60,000 bases of DNA, taken from assembly GCA_014529385.2 (NCBI GenBank), contig CM043970.1, forward strand, positions 62,981,496-63,041,495, in the 5' to 3' direction. This DNA is from Adiantum capillus-veneris. Lineage: Eukaryota > Streptophyta > Polypodiopsida > Polypodiales > Pteridaceae. A program made the position numbers and the translations under genes. Positions 34,028 through 44,649 of this stretch are shown here, piece after piece. The notes under the pieces were generated by a model. The model did not search any database and was not told the origin of the DNA. It was given only the letters and a program-made list of their open reading frames with translations. Every line of letters starts with the position of its first letter. Positions within the stretch are counted from its first letter, which is position 1.

Positions 34028-34775
34028 TCATGAAATACTTGAGACTTTGGTGGTCGATTCGTAGGATAAATGGAGTCCCCAATAGGTAGTGCTTCCATGT
34101 GTCTAGGACATGTAGAACATCTAAAAGCTCTTTCTCATAAATGCCCAAGACTCGTTTATCAATATTGAGCCTTCGGCTCTCATATGCTATGGCATGCCCT
34201 TCTTGAAGCAAAACTGCTCCAAGGCAATCACCACAAGCATCACATTGTACCTCAAATGGCTTTGAGAGATCTGGAAGCATGAGGACTGGTTGGGAAGTAA
34301 GCTTCTCTTTGAGCTTTTCAAAAGCATTTTCCTCCTTAGCAGTCCATACAAACTGAACGTTCTTCTTAGTTAAGTCGTGTAATGGTCTTGCTACTTAAGA
34401 GAATTTTGCTATGAAGCGTCTATAGTATGCGCACATACCAACAAAGCTTCTTAGCTCATGTAGATTCCTTGGGTTAGGCCATGCTTTTATTACCTCTAAC
34501 TTTGATGGATCCATTTGGATACCATCTTTAGAGATAATATGACCTAGGTATTGAATCTCTTGAAGGAAGAATTCGCTTTTCTTTTGGTTGAGAAAAAGCT
34601 TGTTCTCCCTCAATGCTTGAAAAATCACTTGGAGATGTTGATTATGTTCCTCCAAAGACTTGGAGTAGATGATGATATCATCAAAGAACACTCCAGTGAA
34701 TTTGCGGTACGGTCTACAAATTTTCTCCATCAAACGATTGAACGTAGCTGGTGCATTAGTCAAGCCAAAAGGCAT
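34028..34775 (-). pseudogene. pol: G2-A RT C-terminal half and RNase H start
   Basis: 34775-34395: MPFGLTNAPATFNRLMEK, the active site FFDDIIIYSKSLEEH, FLQEIQYLGHIISKDGIQMDPSK, LRSFVGMCAYYRRFIAKFS, then a stop. 34280-34028: LPDLSKPFEVQCDACGDCLGAVLLQEG, YEKELLDVL, LLGTPFILRIDHQSLKYFMM, ending at the insertion. The polymerase motif is FFDD where most Ty3 elements have Y[IV]DD; G2-B has the same, so it is a family trait. Confidence 0.9.
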
Positions 34776-34777
34776 GA

Positions 34778-35425
34778 CTAGATATTCATAAAGACCAAAC
34801 GTTGTATGAACGCGGTCTTTAAGATATCTTCATCCACTATCCTTATTTGATGATAGCCACTCTTAAGGTCAATCCTACTGAAGTAGGTCGAACCTTGTAA
34901 CTTATCCAACAGATCTTCTACCTGAGGTACGGGAAATCTATTTTTGATAGTGATATGGTTTAGTGCTCGATAGTCCACACACATATGGTATGTACCATCT
35001 TTCTTTTGCACTAAAAGGACTAGAGAACAAAAGGGAGAGGAACTAGGCCTCACCATCCCTTTGTCTACCAGCTCTTGTACTTGCCTCATGATCTCCTCTT
35101 GTTGAGCTTGTGAGACTCGATAAGGAGGCTTGTTAGGTGGTGAGCTTCCAGGAAGGAGCTCAATACGATGGTCATCATCCCCTCGTTTTGGAGGTAAGTC
35201 CATAGGGATATCATCGATGAACACATCTTGGAATCCTTTTAGAAAATTAGACAAGTCTAACTCTTCTTGATTCCTACCATTTACATTTGATGAAACATTA
35301 GTATCTTTTAGAGACTCTTTGACAAAAATCATGTACGCAGAAACTGAGCTCTTCATTGAATTATCAAAAGCAAGAGGATTTACAAGTGGAATAGTGTGAC
35401 CACGCTCACTAGCATCTATATACAT
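34778..35425 (-). pseudogene. pol: G2-A RT N-terminal half
   Basis: Linker after protease, then [76 protein letters not shown] (with the first catalytic Asp). A single-base frameshift near 34810 throws it out of frame just before LVMPFGLTNAP, which continues in another frame. Confidence 0.9.
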
Positions 35426-35446
35426 GTTCTTTCCTTTGTAGGTGAT

Positions 35447-35902
35447 TTAGATTCTCCTTTCAGGGAACTTCATGTTGGCAGCCATGCGATCAAACCATGG
35501 TGCCCCTAGGATAACATCCTCATGTTGGAGAGGAGAGATGAAGAAGTCTTCCTTGTCAACATAGATTTGGACATGAAGCCTCGAATTCCCAATCAAGGGA
35601 GTAACGGAGGCTTGTTGTCCCTTGAAAGCTGCATCAGCCACTACTATATCTCCCATCTCAAAAGCTTGAATGCCCAACTTGGTGACCAACTCCATTGATA
35701 TGAAGTTAAGAGTAGAGCCAAGGTCAAACAAGATGAAGGCATCATGCTCTCTTACCTTTACCCAAGCATAGGAAAGTGATGATCCTTTGCAATGAGCATC
35801 CTCTTTTGGAGCTTCGATGGTGGAAGCCCTAGGAGTCTCATTGCGAGTATTCTTCTTGGGGCAAGACGATAGCCATGTCCTTGCTCCCCACACTTGAAAC
35901 AC
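35447..35902 (-). pseudogene. G2-A aspartic protease and second half of Gag zinc knuckle
   Basis: Starts in the middle of a zinc knuckle in this frame, continues SSCPKKNTRNETPRAS and reaches the protease: FILFDLGSTLNFISMELV, where the D-[ST]-G triad reads DLG, then VILGAPWFDRMAANMKFPERRI and a stop at 35447-35449. Downstream residues (YKGKNMYIDA) stay in frame after the stop. The changed active site would probably inactivate the enzyme. Confidence 0.85.
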
Positions 35903-37185
35903 TTATGGTCCTTGCGAAAAGCTTCAAGCTCTTCAAGAGAGAGTTTTTTTTTACCTTTGTAAACTCCCTTCTCCTTGGACCGATTGTTGTTGTTGTTGAA
36001 ATTGACTTGGGAAGTATTTTGAACATTGGTTTTCCCCTTTGCATCATTTTTGTCTTTGTTTTCCATGGGCTTGACATTACGTCTAGCCCCTTGATGGAAA
36101 TTGATGCGTGAAGCAACCATGGTGTGATGGATTACTTTGCTAATAGTACCAGGCCGTTGAGAGTTGATGTATTCGGCCATCTCTTCAGGTAATCCCGCAC
36201 AGAATTGCTGCCTTTGCTCGGCAAAGTCTATCTTTTGAAAGATAGTAGCCTTGAGATGTAAATCCCAAAACTTGTCTACATATTTGTAGATAGAATCATG
36301 GGAGAGGAGCTTCAAGCTGCGCCATTTGGTAAGCACTTTGTCCTTTGCATCGCTTGCAAGGAATTGCTTCATGATGGAAACTCGTAGAGTTTTCCATGTC
36401 TTTGGGGCTTCACCATTTCCACGAAGGCTAGCCCACCATTGACGAGCTGATTTTTGGAAGTGCATAGCTACATGGCATAGCTTAGAGGACTCTGTGAAGC
36501 CCTCATCTCCAAAGGCCGCATCAAATTGCTGGATGAAGGCCAACACTTTGTCAGTAGCACTGAAGGTGCCATCATAGGTGAGAAAAGAGATACGCTTTCC
36601 TCCCTCCTTGAACTTCTTTAGCTTTCGTGACCGTTGCCATGCAGGAAATGATTTGCGATGTCCTCCCCTCTTCTATTCTCTAGGAGAATAACCATAACTT
36701 TTGTCAGAAGAGGAGGAAGGTGAAGAAGAAGGAGAAGAGGGTGACCTCTTCCTAGCCCTTTTCTTCCTTTGTTTCTTCTCTTGCCTTTCAGAGTGATGAG
36801 GAGAAGAACTATGTGTTGATCTTTTCCTCTTGGGAGGAGTGGGCGATCGTCTAGACCGCCGTCTTCGTGGAGCCACATCTTCAGAGGAACTTAAACTTTC
36901 ATTGCTTTCTTGCTCTTTGGATTTCTCCTCTCGAATGGGAGAGAGTCTTCTTTTCGGGGTCTCTTCAAGAGGCCTCCTAAGCTCTCTCTCCTCTTGGAGA
37001 GGAAGGGAAATTCCATAAGCACGAAGTTGTTGAGTAACTTCGGCTTGCAAAGCGGGGTTGCCCATAGCTTGCTGCAACCTAGTGACGAGATAATTCACAA
37101 ACATGGGAGCATCATCATTAGCACCTTCATGTGCAAAATCAAAGCTATCAATGTTCATTCTAATCTCTTGATTATTGTCAGCCAT
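35758..37185 (-). pseudogene. gag: G2-A Gag with one stop and a frameshift in the zinc knuckle
   Basis: Start chosen at ATG 37185 (MADNNQEIRMNIDSF), the first good one after the PBS leader. The N-terminal part ends in a long Arg/Ser/Lys-rich tract (RRRRSRRSPTPPKRKRS). A TAG at 36673-36675 interrupts the frame, which then continues into the Gag core (VLAFIQQFDAAFGDEGF, KSARQWWASLRGNGEAPKTW, FCAGLPEEMAEYINS) and CFKCGEQGHGYR. There a frameshift removes the last Cys; the remainder is in the 35447-35902 frame. The SR-like tract is odd for a Gag. Confidence 0.87.
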
Positions 37186-37585
37186 GTTAACAAAATTTAT
37201 GTATGTACTTAGTGTATGCTTTGGCAATTCAAAGCCTTAGTTGCCACTCCTCTTAGCCTTTGAAAATCGGCTCTTAAGTATCTACACCCATGGCTCGAAG
37301 TGGTTAATTATAGAGAGTAGAGGAGTAGGTCTAACATAGCAGAGTTTCCAAGGGCTAGCTCCTTTCGGACTTCTTATGGCTCAATAATGGTAAAGCCGTA
37401 GGCAAGTCTGAAAAAACTCCATTATTAAGTACAAAGCTCCCGAGGTGTGCACCATCCCCCACATAGTGGGCTCAACAAAACCGATAATAGATCCCAGTTC
37501 CACTTACCCTAATATAATTAACAACATCAACCATTTATAGGCTACTTAAGGACCTCTCTTCTTAAGCAAGAAAAGAGAAACCAAA
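37186..37585 (-). other. G2-A 5' leader
   Basis: About 400 bp between PBS and gag, no ORF. This is the expected place for a packaging signal. Confidence 0.5.
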
Positions 37586-37598
37586 TGCTCTGATACCA
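37586..37598 (-). other. primer-binding site of G2-A
   Basis: TGGTATCAGAGCA on the minus strand, perfect complement of initiator-Met tRNA, one base from the 5' LTR end at 37600. Confidence 0.93.
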
Positions 37599-37599
37599 A

Positions 37600-39287
37600 T
37601 GTAATGAAATTGGCCTATTTAATTTGAGAGTAGCGGAAATTAATGAGAGTAATTTTGAGAAATGACTTTGTGAGCTTAGCGGGTGAACATAATTGAAGGT
37701 AGCAACATAATCATAGCAATTAGTTAACTTGGCATGAACAATACTTTTACAAGAGAGAGAATTTAGGGAACATGACAACGGTTGAGGATCGGATTTATGT
37801 GGATCCGGTCCCCCCTCCAATAGGCATTTGTATTATGATTTCTCCCATTAAGAGAGACTTGTTACAATACAATCTTTGTGTTCCTTGTGACCTAGGTGAT
37901 ACAATGAAGATGGAAAAATTCATGCATCACAAACATAACATAAACTTGAAGAAAGCTTTAACTATCCCAAGCCTCAGTCCCAAGACCTCAAACACCTTCG
38001 AAGGTGGAGAGAGCTAGCAGGGAATGAGGGTAGGGAAGAGGAAGAAGAAACATTTCGTAGGAGAAAGAATTAGTTCCTCACTTATCATAACTCTTGTTGC
38101 TAGCATACATAATAGCATAGTAATGAAGAAGAAGGAGATGGCAAGCTTAAGCATTGAAGCATGGCTCTTTGTTGGATTTGCACTCCATATCCAAGAGTGT
38201 TGGTGTAGGCTCTTTGTTGGATTTGCACTCCATATCCAAGAGTGTTGGTGTAGGCTCTCAACCTCTACTTGCTTGGAGAAGGAGAGGGAGCTCTTGCACT
38301 TTTCATAGCACACAATGAGAGTGTTTGTGAGTGTGTGTGGGTGAGTATACCCCCTAAGAAACCCCCTAGCTTGCTTGGGTCGAGACCCCCCCTTGTAGCT
38401 CATGCTTGAAGCTCATTGGACCCCTCCAGGCCTAGCCAATCACAAGCAGGAGGCATTACAAGCAGCAAGGGTAGCCTTGAGACAAGTGTCCCCCTTTCCC
38501 TTTTGAGAGAGAGGGCTAGATAAATGCTAAATCAATTAATTAAATCTCCTAAATTATTATTGGACCCCTTGGGTGGCCAACCAATAGGCTTCAGGCACAC
38601 CATGAGGGCAACATGAGGAGGAACTTGACAAGTGTCCCTTTTGCTTTCTTTGTACCATGCATGCCTTGTGTGAGTGTGTGGGTGTTCTCTCTCATCCCCC
38701 CTCATGTAGGGCTCCCCCCCTCCTTGTAGGGATTGAATCTTTGACTTTTTGACACCTCAAGCCCCTCATGCATAGGCCCAGTTCCCACCACAAGCTTGGC
38801 TCATAAGCACTTTAAGCTTAGGCTGGGTTCTCACCTCAAGTGCAACTCTAGCATCTCAAGCATGTCAAGCACCTCAAGCATCTCAATAATTAAGCACCTC
38901 AAGCATCTCAAGCACCTCAATCATCAAGCACCTCAAGCACCTTAGTCATCAAGCATGACAAGTAGGACAAGCACCTCGAGCTGGGTCGAGTTCCCGCGCC
39001 TCAAGCTCAGCCCTAGCTTACCTAAGGTCAAATGCCTTTTGCACACATTATTGGAGGTATTTAATGAAGCTAACCCTAAGGTCTTATGCTCCATTTGTTA
39101 GCCTTGCTCTTTGATAGACCATCTCTCATTTGGGCCCCTTTACCATTGGCCCCGTGTTGAGATAGATCTATAAGCACATGTCTATATCTTAACACTTGTT
39201 CCCGTTTATTCTCCCACATTAAGTGATCAATTTAATATGAGAAAATCATTTGGGTTGGTTAGATATTAGATATTAGATTTTATGACA
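37600..39287 (-). repeat. 5' LTR of G2-A
   Basis: 1688 bp, 44 bp longer than the 3' LTR because of a perfect 45-bp tandem duplication (38165-38209 and 38210-38254). Otherwise nearly identical to 27694-29337. Confidence 0.93.
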
Positions 39288-40620
39288 ATCCAACTGTTTT
39301 GTTGCCCGGAACACTGTTCCGTAGGAGGTTCAATGAAACCAAGAGTAACATCTTGATTTTCCACATTGTTGTCCATTTGCAACCATCTAGCGTGTAGACT
39401 CCATTTAGAATTCACATGAGCATGCTAAACGAGTTATCACGACAAAGATGTACCTGAAAGAGTACCGCTTTTCACTTTCTGTGAAAGTAACTTGCTGACC
39501 TAACTCATCAGCCAAGTGTAAGTCCTTGACTTGTTCTCAAATTTCATCAGTAAACAACCCCACCCTAACGAGTGTCAAGGTTGAGAACCTGACTTGCACA
39601 TGAAGAGACTACCTAGTCGCAACATGCGTTAACTGATAGTAAGTAAACTCCAAGAAGAGCAATAAATGCTTATTAATTGGATTTCTTGGTGCTAATGTAC
39701 GCACTTTGCATATCCTTTAGCCCAAGATTACACTTTGTAATCTGCCTATCCCCTTGGATACTGACAGTATTGAGGTGTGTTTCCCCCACGGTTTACAGAC
39801 AGTCTTCCCAGGCGACTGGTAACCGGGGATTTACAATAGCGTATAACATTGTCGAGGAATCAACAATGTCCGAAATAACTATCGTGGTGAACTTGAAAAA
39901 TCCACAAACACCCAAACCGAGCCATGACCTCTATTGGTGATTAGTAGACCCCAAAAGTAATCTGACAGAGATACTGCACATAGAGTGCAAAATGCTTCAT
40001 AAGCAATAACTTGAGGAATATGCATGCAGTTCCAAATCAGCCTTTGCTAAACACTAGGGCCCATAACACCTAGTGTGTATGCATGTAGCAAAAAACAGAT
40101 CCGAACCCGTATGTCCATGGTGATCCTTGCCAATACTTAGGGCAAATGTGATGCGCCTAGCACACATAAAAAAGGAATGGAAATAGTGCCGAAAGCAACT
40201 AAATAATTTCAGTTGCAATCGTGTGCAAGCCTTGCTGAAATGACTGAACCATAATAGAAGGTGAAACATTGATCACTTCTAGGTACAAACAATGAAACTT
40301 TTTCATTAACAACTTAGAGCTTTGATATATGTATAAACAACCATCTGTAATGTTGTTTAGCAGTACTTGTTCATGAACAAGTCATTCTAAGTATCCGATA
40401 ATTTTTGGCCATGAAATTGCTTTTGATACGTCGTGCTGAAAAATGGTCTAGAAAACAGATGTGACCTGCACCTAGGGACTTTGTCGTGACACATATTTGA
40501 AATAGTGGGCGCCAGTGTCAGTCCCAGAGACTCATATTCGCCATATGTGGAATATGTCCCAACTAAGGATGTCTGAAAAAAGAACATCCTACAATGTATA
40601 TGTACATACCTGGCTAGGAT
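39288..40620 (-). pseudogene. possible exon remnants of an unidentified gene
   Basis: I do not recognise a family. The minus strand shows three segments with exon-like borders. 40572-40387 follows a TTCTTTTTTCAG acceptor and reads TSLVGTYSTYGEYESLGL... to a stop. 39930-39797 follows TACTAATCACCAATAG and reads RSWLGLGVCGFFKFTTIVIS... to a GTAAAC donor. About 39594-39454 reads LHLADELGQQVTFTESEKRY before a CAG|GTACAT donor, with one in-frame TGA. The amino-acid composition looks protein-like rather than random, but no domain is visible and the frames are not verified. Could be a gene fragment carried by a transposon. Confidence 0.3.
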
Positions 40621-41565
40621 GCCAGAGCCTTTGATGCGGTTCCAAGTGGGGTTTTTTGGCTCTAGGGTGTGATTTTGAGCATTTTAGAATGTAAATAATG
40701 CAAGTGGTGAGTATGAGTATGTTTATATTGTAAGAAATGAGGAATACAATAAGGATCTAGTGGCAAGAAGAGTAGAGAGAGATACAATGCAAAGTAGATT
40801 AGTGGAAAATCAAAAATTCAAATTAACACACTATTAAAAAATGATGGCTTCATCCACCCATGGGCTCTCAACATAGGGCTTAGATGGTGATTTAGACAAC
40901 TAGAGCAATTAGGAATACAAGGGACTAACAATCCTTCAATAAGGATGTGTTTGTGTGGATCTAGTGTGAACACCATTCACCAAGTTACTCATGGATAAGG
41001 CCTCCTTATACAGATGTAGGGGATCCTCTAAACACCCATGAGTAGCTGCCCTTAGATAGCCAATTCCAAGTAGAACTCGTCCATGCATCCATGTGTGTGG
41101 CTACCCTTGTGTAACCAAGTCCATTTAGGACTCTCTCATGCATGCATGTATATCCTCTCTTGGGTAGACAAGTCCTCCTAGAGCTTGGCCACTGGCCATT
41201 GAAATCTGGTCACCAGCTAAGGACCACCGACCATTGGCCATTGACCAACGACCACGGATCATCGGCAAATGACGAACAATTGTTTTTTGATATCTTTCAG
41301 GCCATTATTCAACCAATATATCCCGACAAGAAGGAATATTTTGGCGAATAAAAAATCTCGGGGGTGGCCCCAAAGTTTTTCCAGAATTTGCTCCATACCA
41401 TCCACGATAAAAAATAAAGATCTCATCAGTGTGTGTAAAGCTGGAATCCACCAAATATATGTGCACTATTGGCTTCTCCTCATATGGGGGCCTCACAATT
41501 TACAAACTGTGCAACATACATTGTGGTGGCAAAGTTGACAGATGGTCATTGCAAGTATACAAACA
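40621..41565. other. unassigned sequence, probably including the copia-3 3' LTR
   Basis: No gene. Degenerate ~55-60 bp repeats lie at about 40985-41160 (TAG-AGACAAGTCC / CAAGTCCATTTAGGACT / CCATGCATGCATG). A GACCA-rich tract lies at 41205-41275. On the minus strand GAGAGGGGTGTTTG at about 41560-41573 resembles a PPT followed by an LTR start, so the copia-3 3' LTR should begin near 41565 and run leftward; its end is not located. Confidence 0.4.
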
Positions 41566-41593
41566 CCCCTCTCAATGCACCCCCGAAGATTCT

Positions 41594-42273
41594 TTATGTT
41601 GGTCGTGTGCCAACTCCAAGTTGATGAAGATGTCGAAGTAGCTGGTCTTTCCCAAGAGCATTGGTGAAGATATATGCACAATTATATTCAATAGGATAAT
41701 ACTCTAGATGTACAATCTCATCCTCAATAATCTCTCGAACATAATGATATTGAACCTTAGTATGCTTTGTGCATGCATGGAAGATAGGGTTCTTGGCAAT
41801 TTCCATGCAACTCTGGTTGTTGCATTGAAGTGTTGTTGTTGAATCAATAGGAACACCCAGGTCTATGATAACTCTCCTAAGCCAAAGTGCTTCACAAGTT
41901 GCAAAACAAGAATATTTATACTTTGATTTCGTTGAAGAAAGAGCGATGGTTAGATGCTTCTTGATGGTCCAAGAAAACACTCCAGAACCAAGTGAGAAAC
42001 AATGTCTAGAAATTGACTTTCTAGAATCACAATCTCCAACCCAATCAAGGTTTCAATGCCCACACATAGTATTTGTGCCAATGCCGTAGAAAATTTCATG
42101 CCAAAATACCTTTGATGTCCTTTAGAACATGCATGCTTGCCTTTCAATGAGATTCTCTTGGTTGGTTGGAAAACCTGCGCAAAACACCTTCTGCATAACA
42201 AGTGTGGTCTAGTATTACAAAAGAGAATTAAACTTCCAAGTTCCCACAAGCTTTTTGTACTTGTTGATTTCAA
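41594..42273 (-). pseudogene. pol: copia-3 RNase H
   Basis: 41980-41594 reads FSWTIKKHLTIALSSTKSKY, then LGVPIDSTTTLQCNNQSCMEIAKNP, HTKVQYHYVREII and LLRHLHQLGVG, the standard copia RNase H end. Upstream pieces up to 42273 are spread over two frames. The usual A-x-S-[ST]-x-EAEY block reads ALSSTKSKYKY, so a catalytic Glu is lost. Confidence 0.82.
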
Positions 42274-42345
42274 CTAAGGGAGAAGAAACTTGCATGGAGA
42301 GCTTCACATTTATCTCCATTGGAGTGCTCACAGGTTTGCATTCCA

Positions 42346-42618
42346 TCATCCCAAAAGCTTGTAGAATCTATGTTGCATACTTTTGCTGAGAGATGAAGAT
42401 GCCTCAATCCCCAAACAATAGTGTAACAAGACCAAGTTTTTCGTTTCAAACTGAAAGCTCAAGCTCTTGTGAGTTTGTTGAATGAGCTCTCCATGATCAC
42501 CTATGATGATTAGGTCATATCTATACATAAAAATAACGACCTGTTTTCCATTCTCTAAGCACATACAAACTTGCTTCAGAATCACTTCTTCCATAGCCAA
42601 GTTTTTCAATTCTGACAT
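42346..42618 (-). pseudogene. pol: copia-3 RT fragment
   Basis: CLENGKQVVIFMYRYDLIIIGD corresponds to the YVDDLI-[IL]-[TG]-G active-site block of copia RT; here YVDD reads YRYD. FETKNLVLLHYCLGIE matches F-M-[TK]-DLG-LHYFLGIE. Confidence 0.8.
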
Positions 42619-42803
42619 ACCATGCTCTTGGTGATTTCTTTAGCCATATAAAGCCTTCTTCAAGCCTTATCTTTTGAATGAGGCAGCTCAAACCCTGGTG
42701 GCTTCTCTACATAAACCTCCTCCTTGAGAACTCCATTCAAAATAGTGTATAAAGCAAGAGACATTTCACCACAAAAATTTGCATGTACTAGCTCTAGAGG
42801 AGA

Positions 42804-43461
42804 CTAAGCTCGATTACTACTCTGATGTGGAAATGCCTTCCTTTGTTGCATACAAGCTTCACAAAATTCATTCATATATGAGATTTGCGGCATGTATGCC
42901 ACAATCCCTGCTCTCAACATCTCTTTTAGTACAACAATGCTTAAGCGACCAAATCTCTCATGCCATAATTGAGTTGTACCTTTTTGTAGTGACCATAAGT
43001 GCAAAAAGTGCATAGAGATTGTTGCTCCTTACACCCTTTTCCACTATGTTGCCTTCAAAATCCAAGATTTTGCTCCACTCCTCTTGAAACAAACTTCAAG
43101 GCCGTGATCAATGATTGTAGCAGTTGAGAGAAAATTCTTCTTGATTTGAGGCACGTACAACAATTTAGAGAGTTCCTTAGTTTCACCTGTAGATGCTAAA
43201 AATAAAATTGTCACTGACTTAATTGAGTGGACATTTTGCATTATTCCCAATAATTACACTAATGGGTTCCTATAGAGGCTTCCAAGAACTATACCAGTGT
43301 TTCTTACTAGTCATATGTCGGGATGCACCACTATCTAGAATCCAAGAACCATCAACAAATGAAGTTTGTGATGATGAGCATACCTCTTCTATGTCGGCCC
43401 ATACTTCAAGGTATACCTCAATTTTGTTGGCGAATTCTCTTTCCTTCCAAGAAGCTTTCAT
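42804..43461 (-). pseudogene. copia-3 protease and GAG-pre-integrase
   Basis: 43461-43270 contains WILDSGASRHMTSKKHW, an intact copia protease active site. 43250-43044 has the following strand region (LSKLLYVPQIKKNFLS). 43013-42804 has the GAG-pre-integrase with LWHERFGRLS and FCEACMQQRKAFPH (H...C-x2-C). Integrase core is missing downstream. Confidence 0.85.
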
Positions 43462-43595
43462 GGTACCATTTTTTGCGTGTGCTTTCTTCTTTTTGTAGTC
43501 TTTGACAACACGACCCTTCTTGTTAGAGTGAAAACAACTACCTGAAAATTTTCTCTTCTTGGGATTATTTGGACACCAAAGTGAAATGAAGGGCT

Positions 43596-44534
43596 TTGAA
43601 CGCAGAATTTTGGCCCGGGTTCTACAAGTTGTTCACATCAGTTTACCAGAAACCTCCCAGCAATCATGGGATGGAGGCAACCAAAGCATTTTCAAGGGGG
43701 TTTTTGCATGACCATCTGAAGGGGAAAGTGAATTGGGCTCTGTTTGCTGAGGACACGATCAAGGCTATGGATGCGTCAAAGCTCCAAGGATCTTCTATAG
43801 CACATAATTCTAGGCTACGACAGGGTCCAAAGATTGAGCAATCAAAGGTGGGGCCTGAGCAAGGGCTGGAGCCTCCATCATTGGGATTGCAGGATGTGAT
43901 GAAGGACACATGCTTTAGTATGGAGTCTCTTGCAGAATTGGATAGAATGCATGAGGTAGCTGAAGCCAAGCATGCTATTGTCATATTGGAATTCAATGAA
44001 GCTGAAAGAAATGTAGAGTCACTCAAGGCAAATATACATCAAGAGGAAGGTTCACAACTCATGCTGAACATTCTGAGACAACAATTGCAAGTTGTAGAGG
44101 TTGAGTTGCAAGAGGCAGAAAAAGACCAGGATGGAAAATATGCAGGGAAATTTTGAGCACTGAGGAGCAGAGTTGATACATTGATTCTCACTATCTCTAC
44201 AATAGGAGAGGAAAATGTGACTGATGGTGCTGGGTTTGCGGCTTTAGAGTAGCTTCAATTGGAGCAGGAAAGGGAAGTGTTGTTGTGTGAACAACCAAAG
44301 TTTATAAAAAGCATGTAGGACAAAAAGGGCAAAGTACTTTTCAGTGTGCCAACCCCCAAATTGCCACCAATTGGTATGGGGTCCTCATATACGTGTAGCA
44401 TTTTTAATGCTTGTGGATTGGTCATGTACAACGAGGAGGGTATTGGCATGTTTGTGCTGCCTTGCACTCATGCATACCATATGTATTTTTTTTCTCACCT
44501 TATAGCAAGCAAGGACACTTGCATGGGTATATGA
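43596..44534 (+). pseudogene. unrecognised coiled-coil and Cys/His-rich protein remnant
   Basis: One frame runs through 43596-44534 with in-frame stops at 44154-44156, ~44250 and ~44310. The first part (186 residues) has heptad-like helices (LAELDRMHEVAEAKHAIVIL, LMLNILRQQLQVVEVELQEAEKD). After the stops the frame reads PTPKLPPIGMGSSYTCSIFN, CGLVMYNEEGIGMFVLPCTHAYHMYF, which has the spacing of Cys and His seen in RING-like fingers but is incomplete. I cannot name a family. Could be part of an unknown transposon or a captured host gene. The frame persisting over 900 bp suggests it once coded. Confidence 0.45.
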
Positions 44535-44649
44535 TGCATGCATACCATTTCACATGTTGCGTGGTCATTTGTGATGATGGGCCTTGTTGGTTCCCAAAAT
44601 TATGCAGTGGAGTCACAAACTACATCAGAACTAGTGCTACTAAATAGTG

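Larger units (their letters stand above)
27694..39287 (-). mobile_element. G2-A: Ty3/gypsy chromovirus with both LTRs and a 2.7 kb internal insertion
   Basis: 11594 bp. LTRs lie at 37600-39287 (5') and 27694-29337 (3'), with target duplication ATCCA at 27689-27693 and 39288-39292. A perfect initiator-Met PBS, Gag, PR, RT and RNase H follow, then a 2.7 kb unrelated insertion (31312-34027), the rest of RNase H, IN, chromodomain and PPT. The LTRs differ at roughly 15 positions by eye plus a 45-bp duplication, so the insertion is fairly recent, yet the coding region carries many stops and frameshifts. Confidence 0.93.
41566..43590 (-). mobile_element. copia-3: decayed Ty1/copia element
   Basis: Minus strand, right to left: remnant of zinc knuckle (about 43540), protease, GAG-pre-integrase, a deletion removing integrase, part of RT, RNase H and a PPT-like purine run. 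Many frameshifts. A different copia lineage from copia-1 and copia-2, judging by protease and RNase H sequence. Confidence 0.82.
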
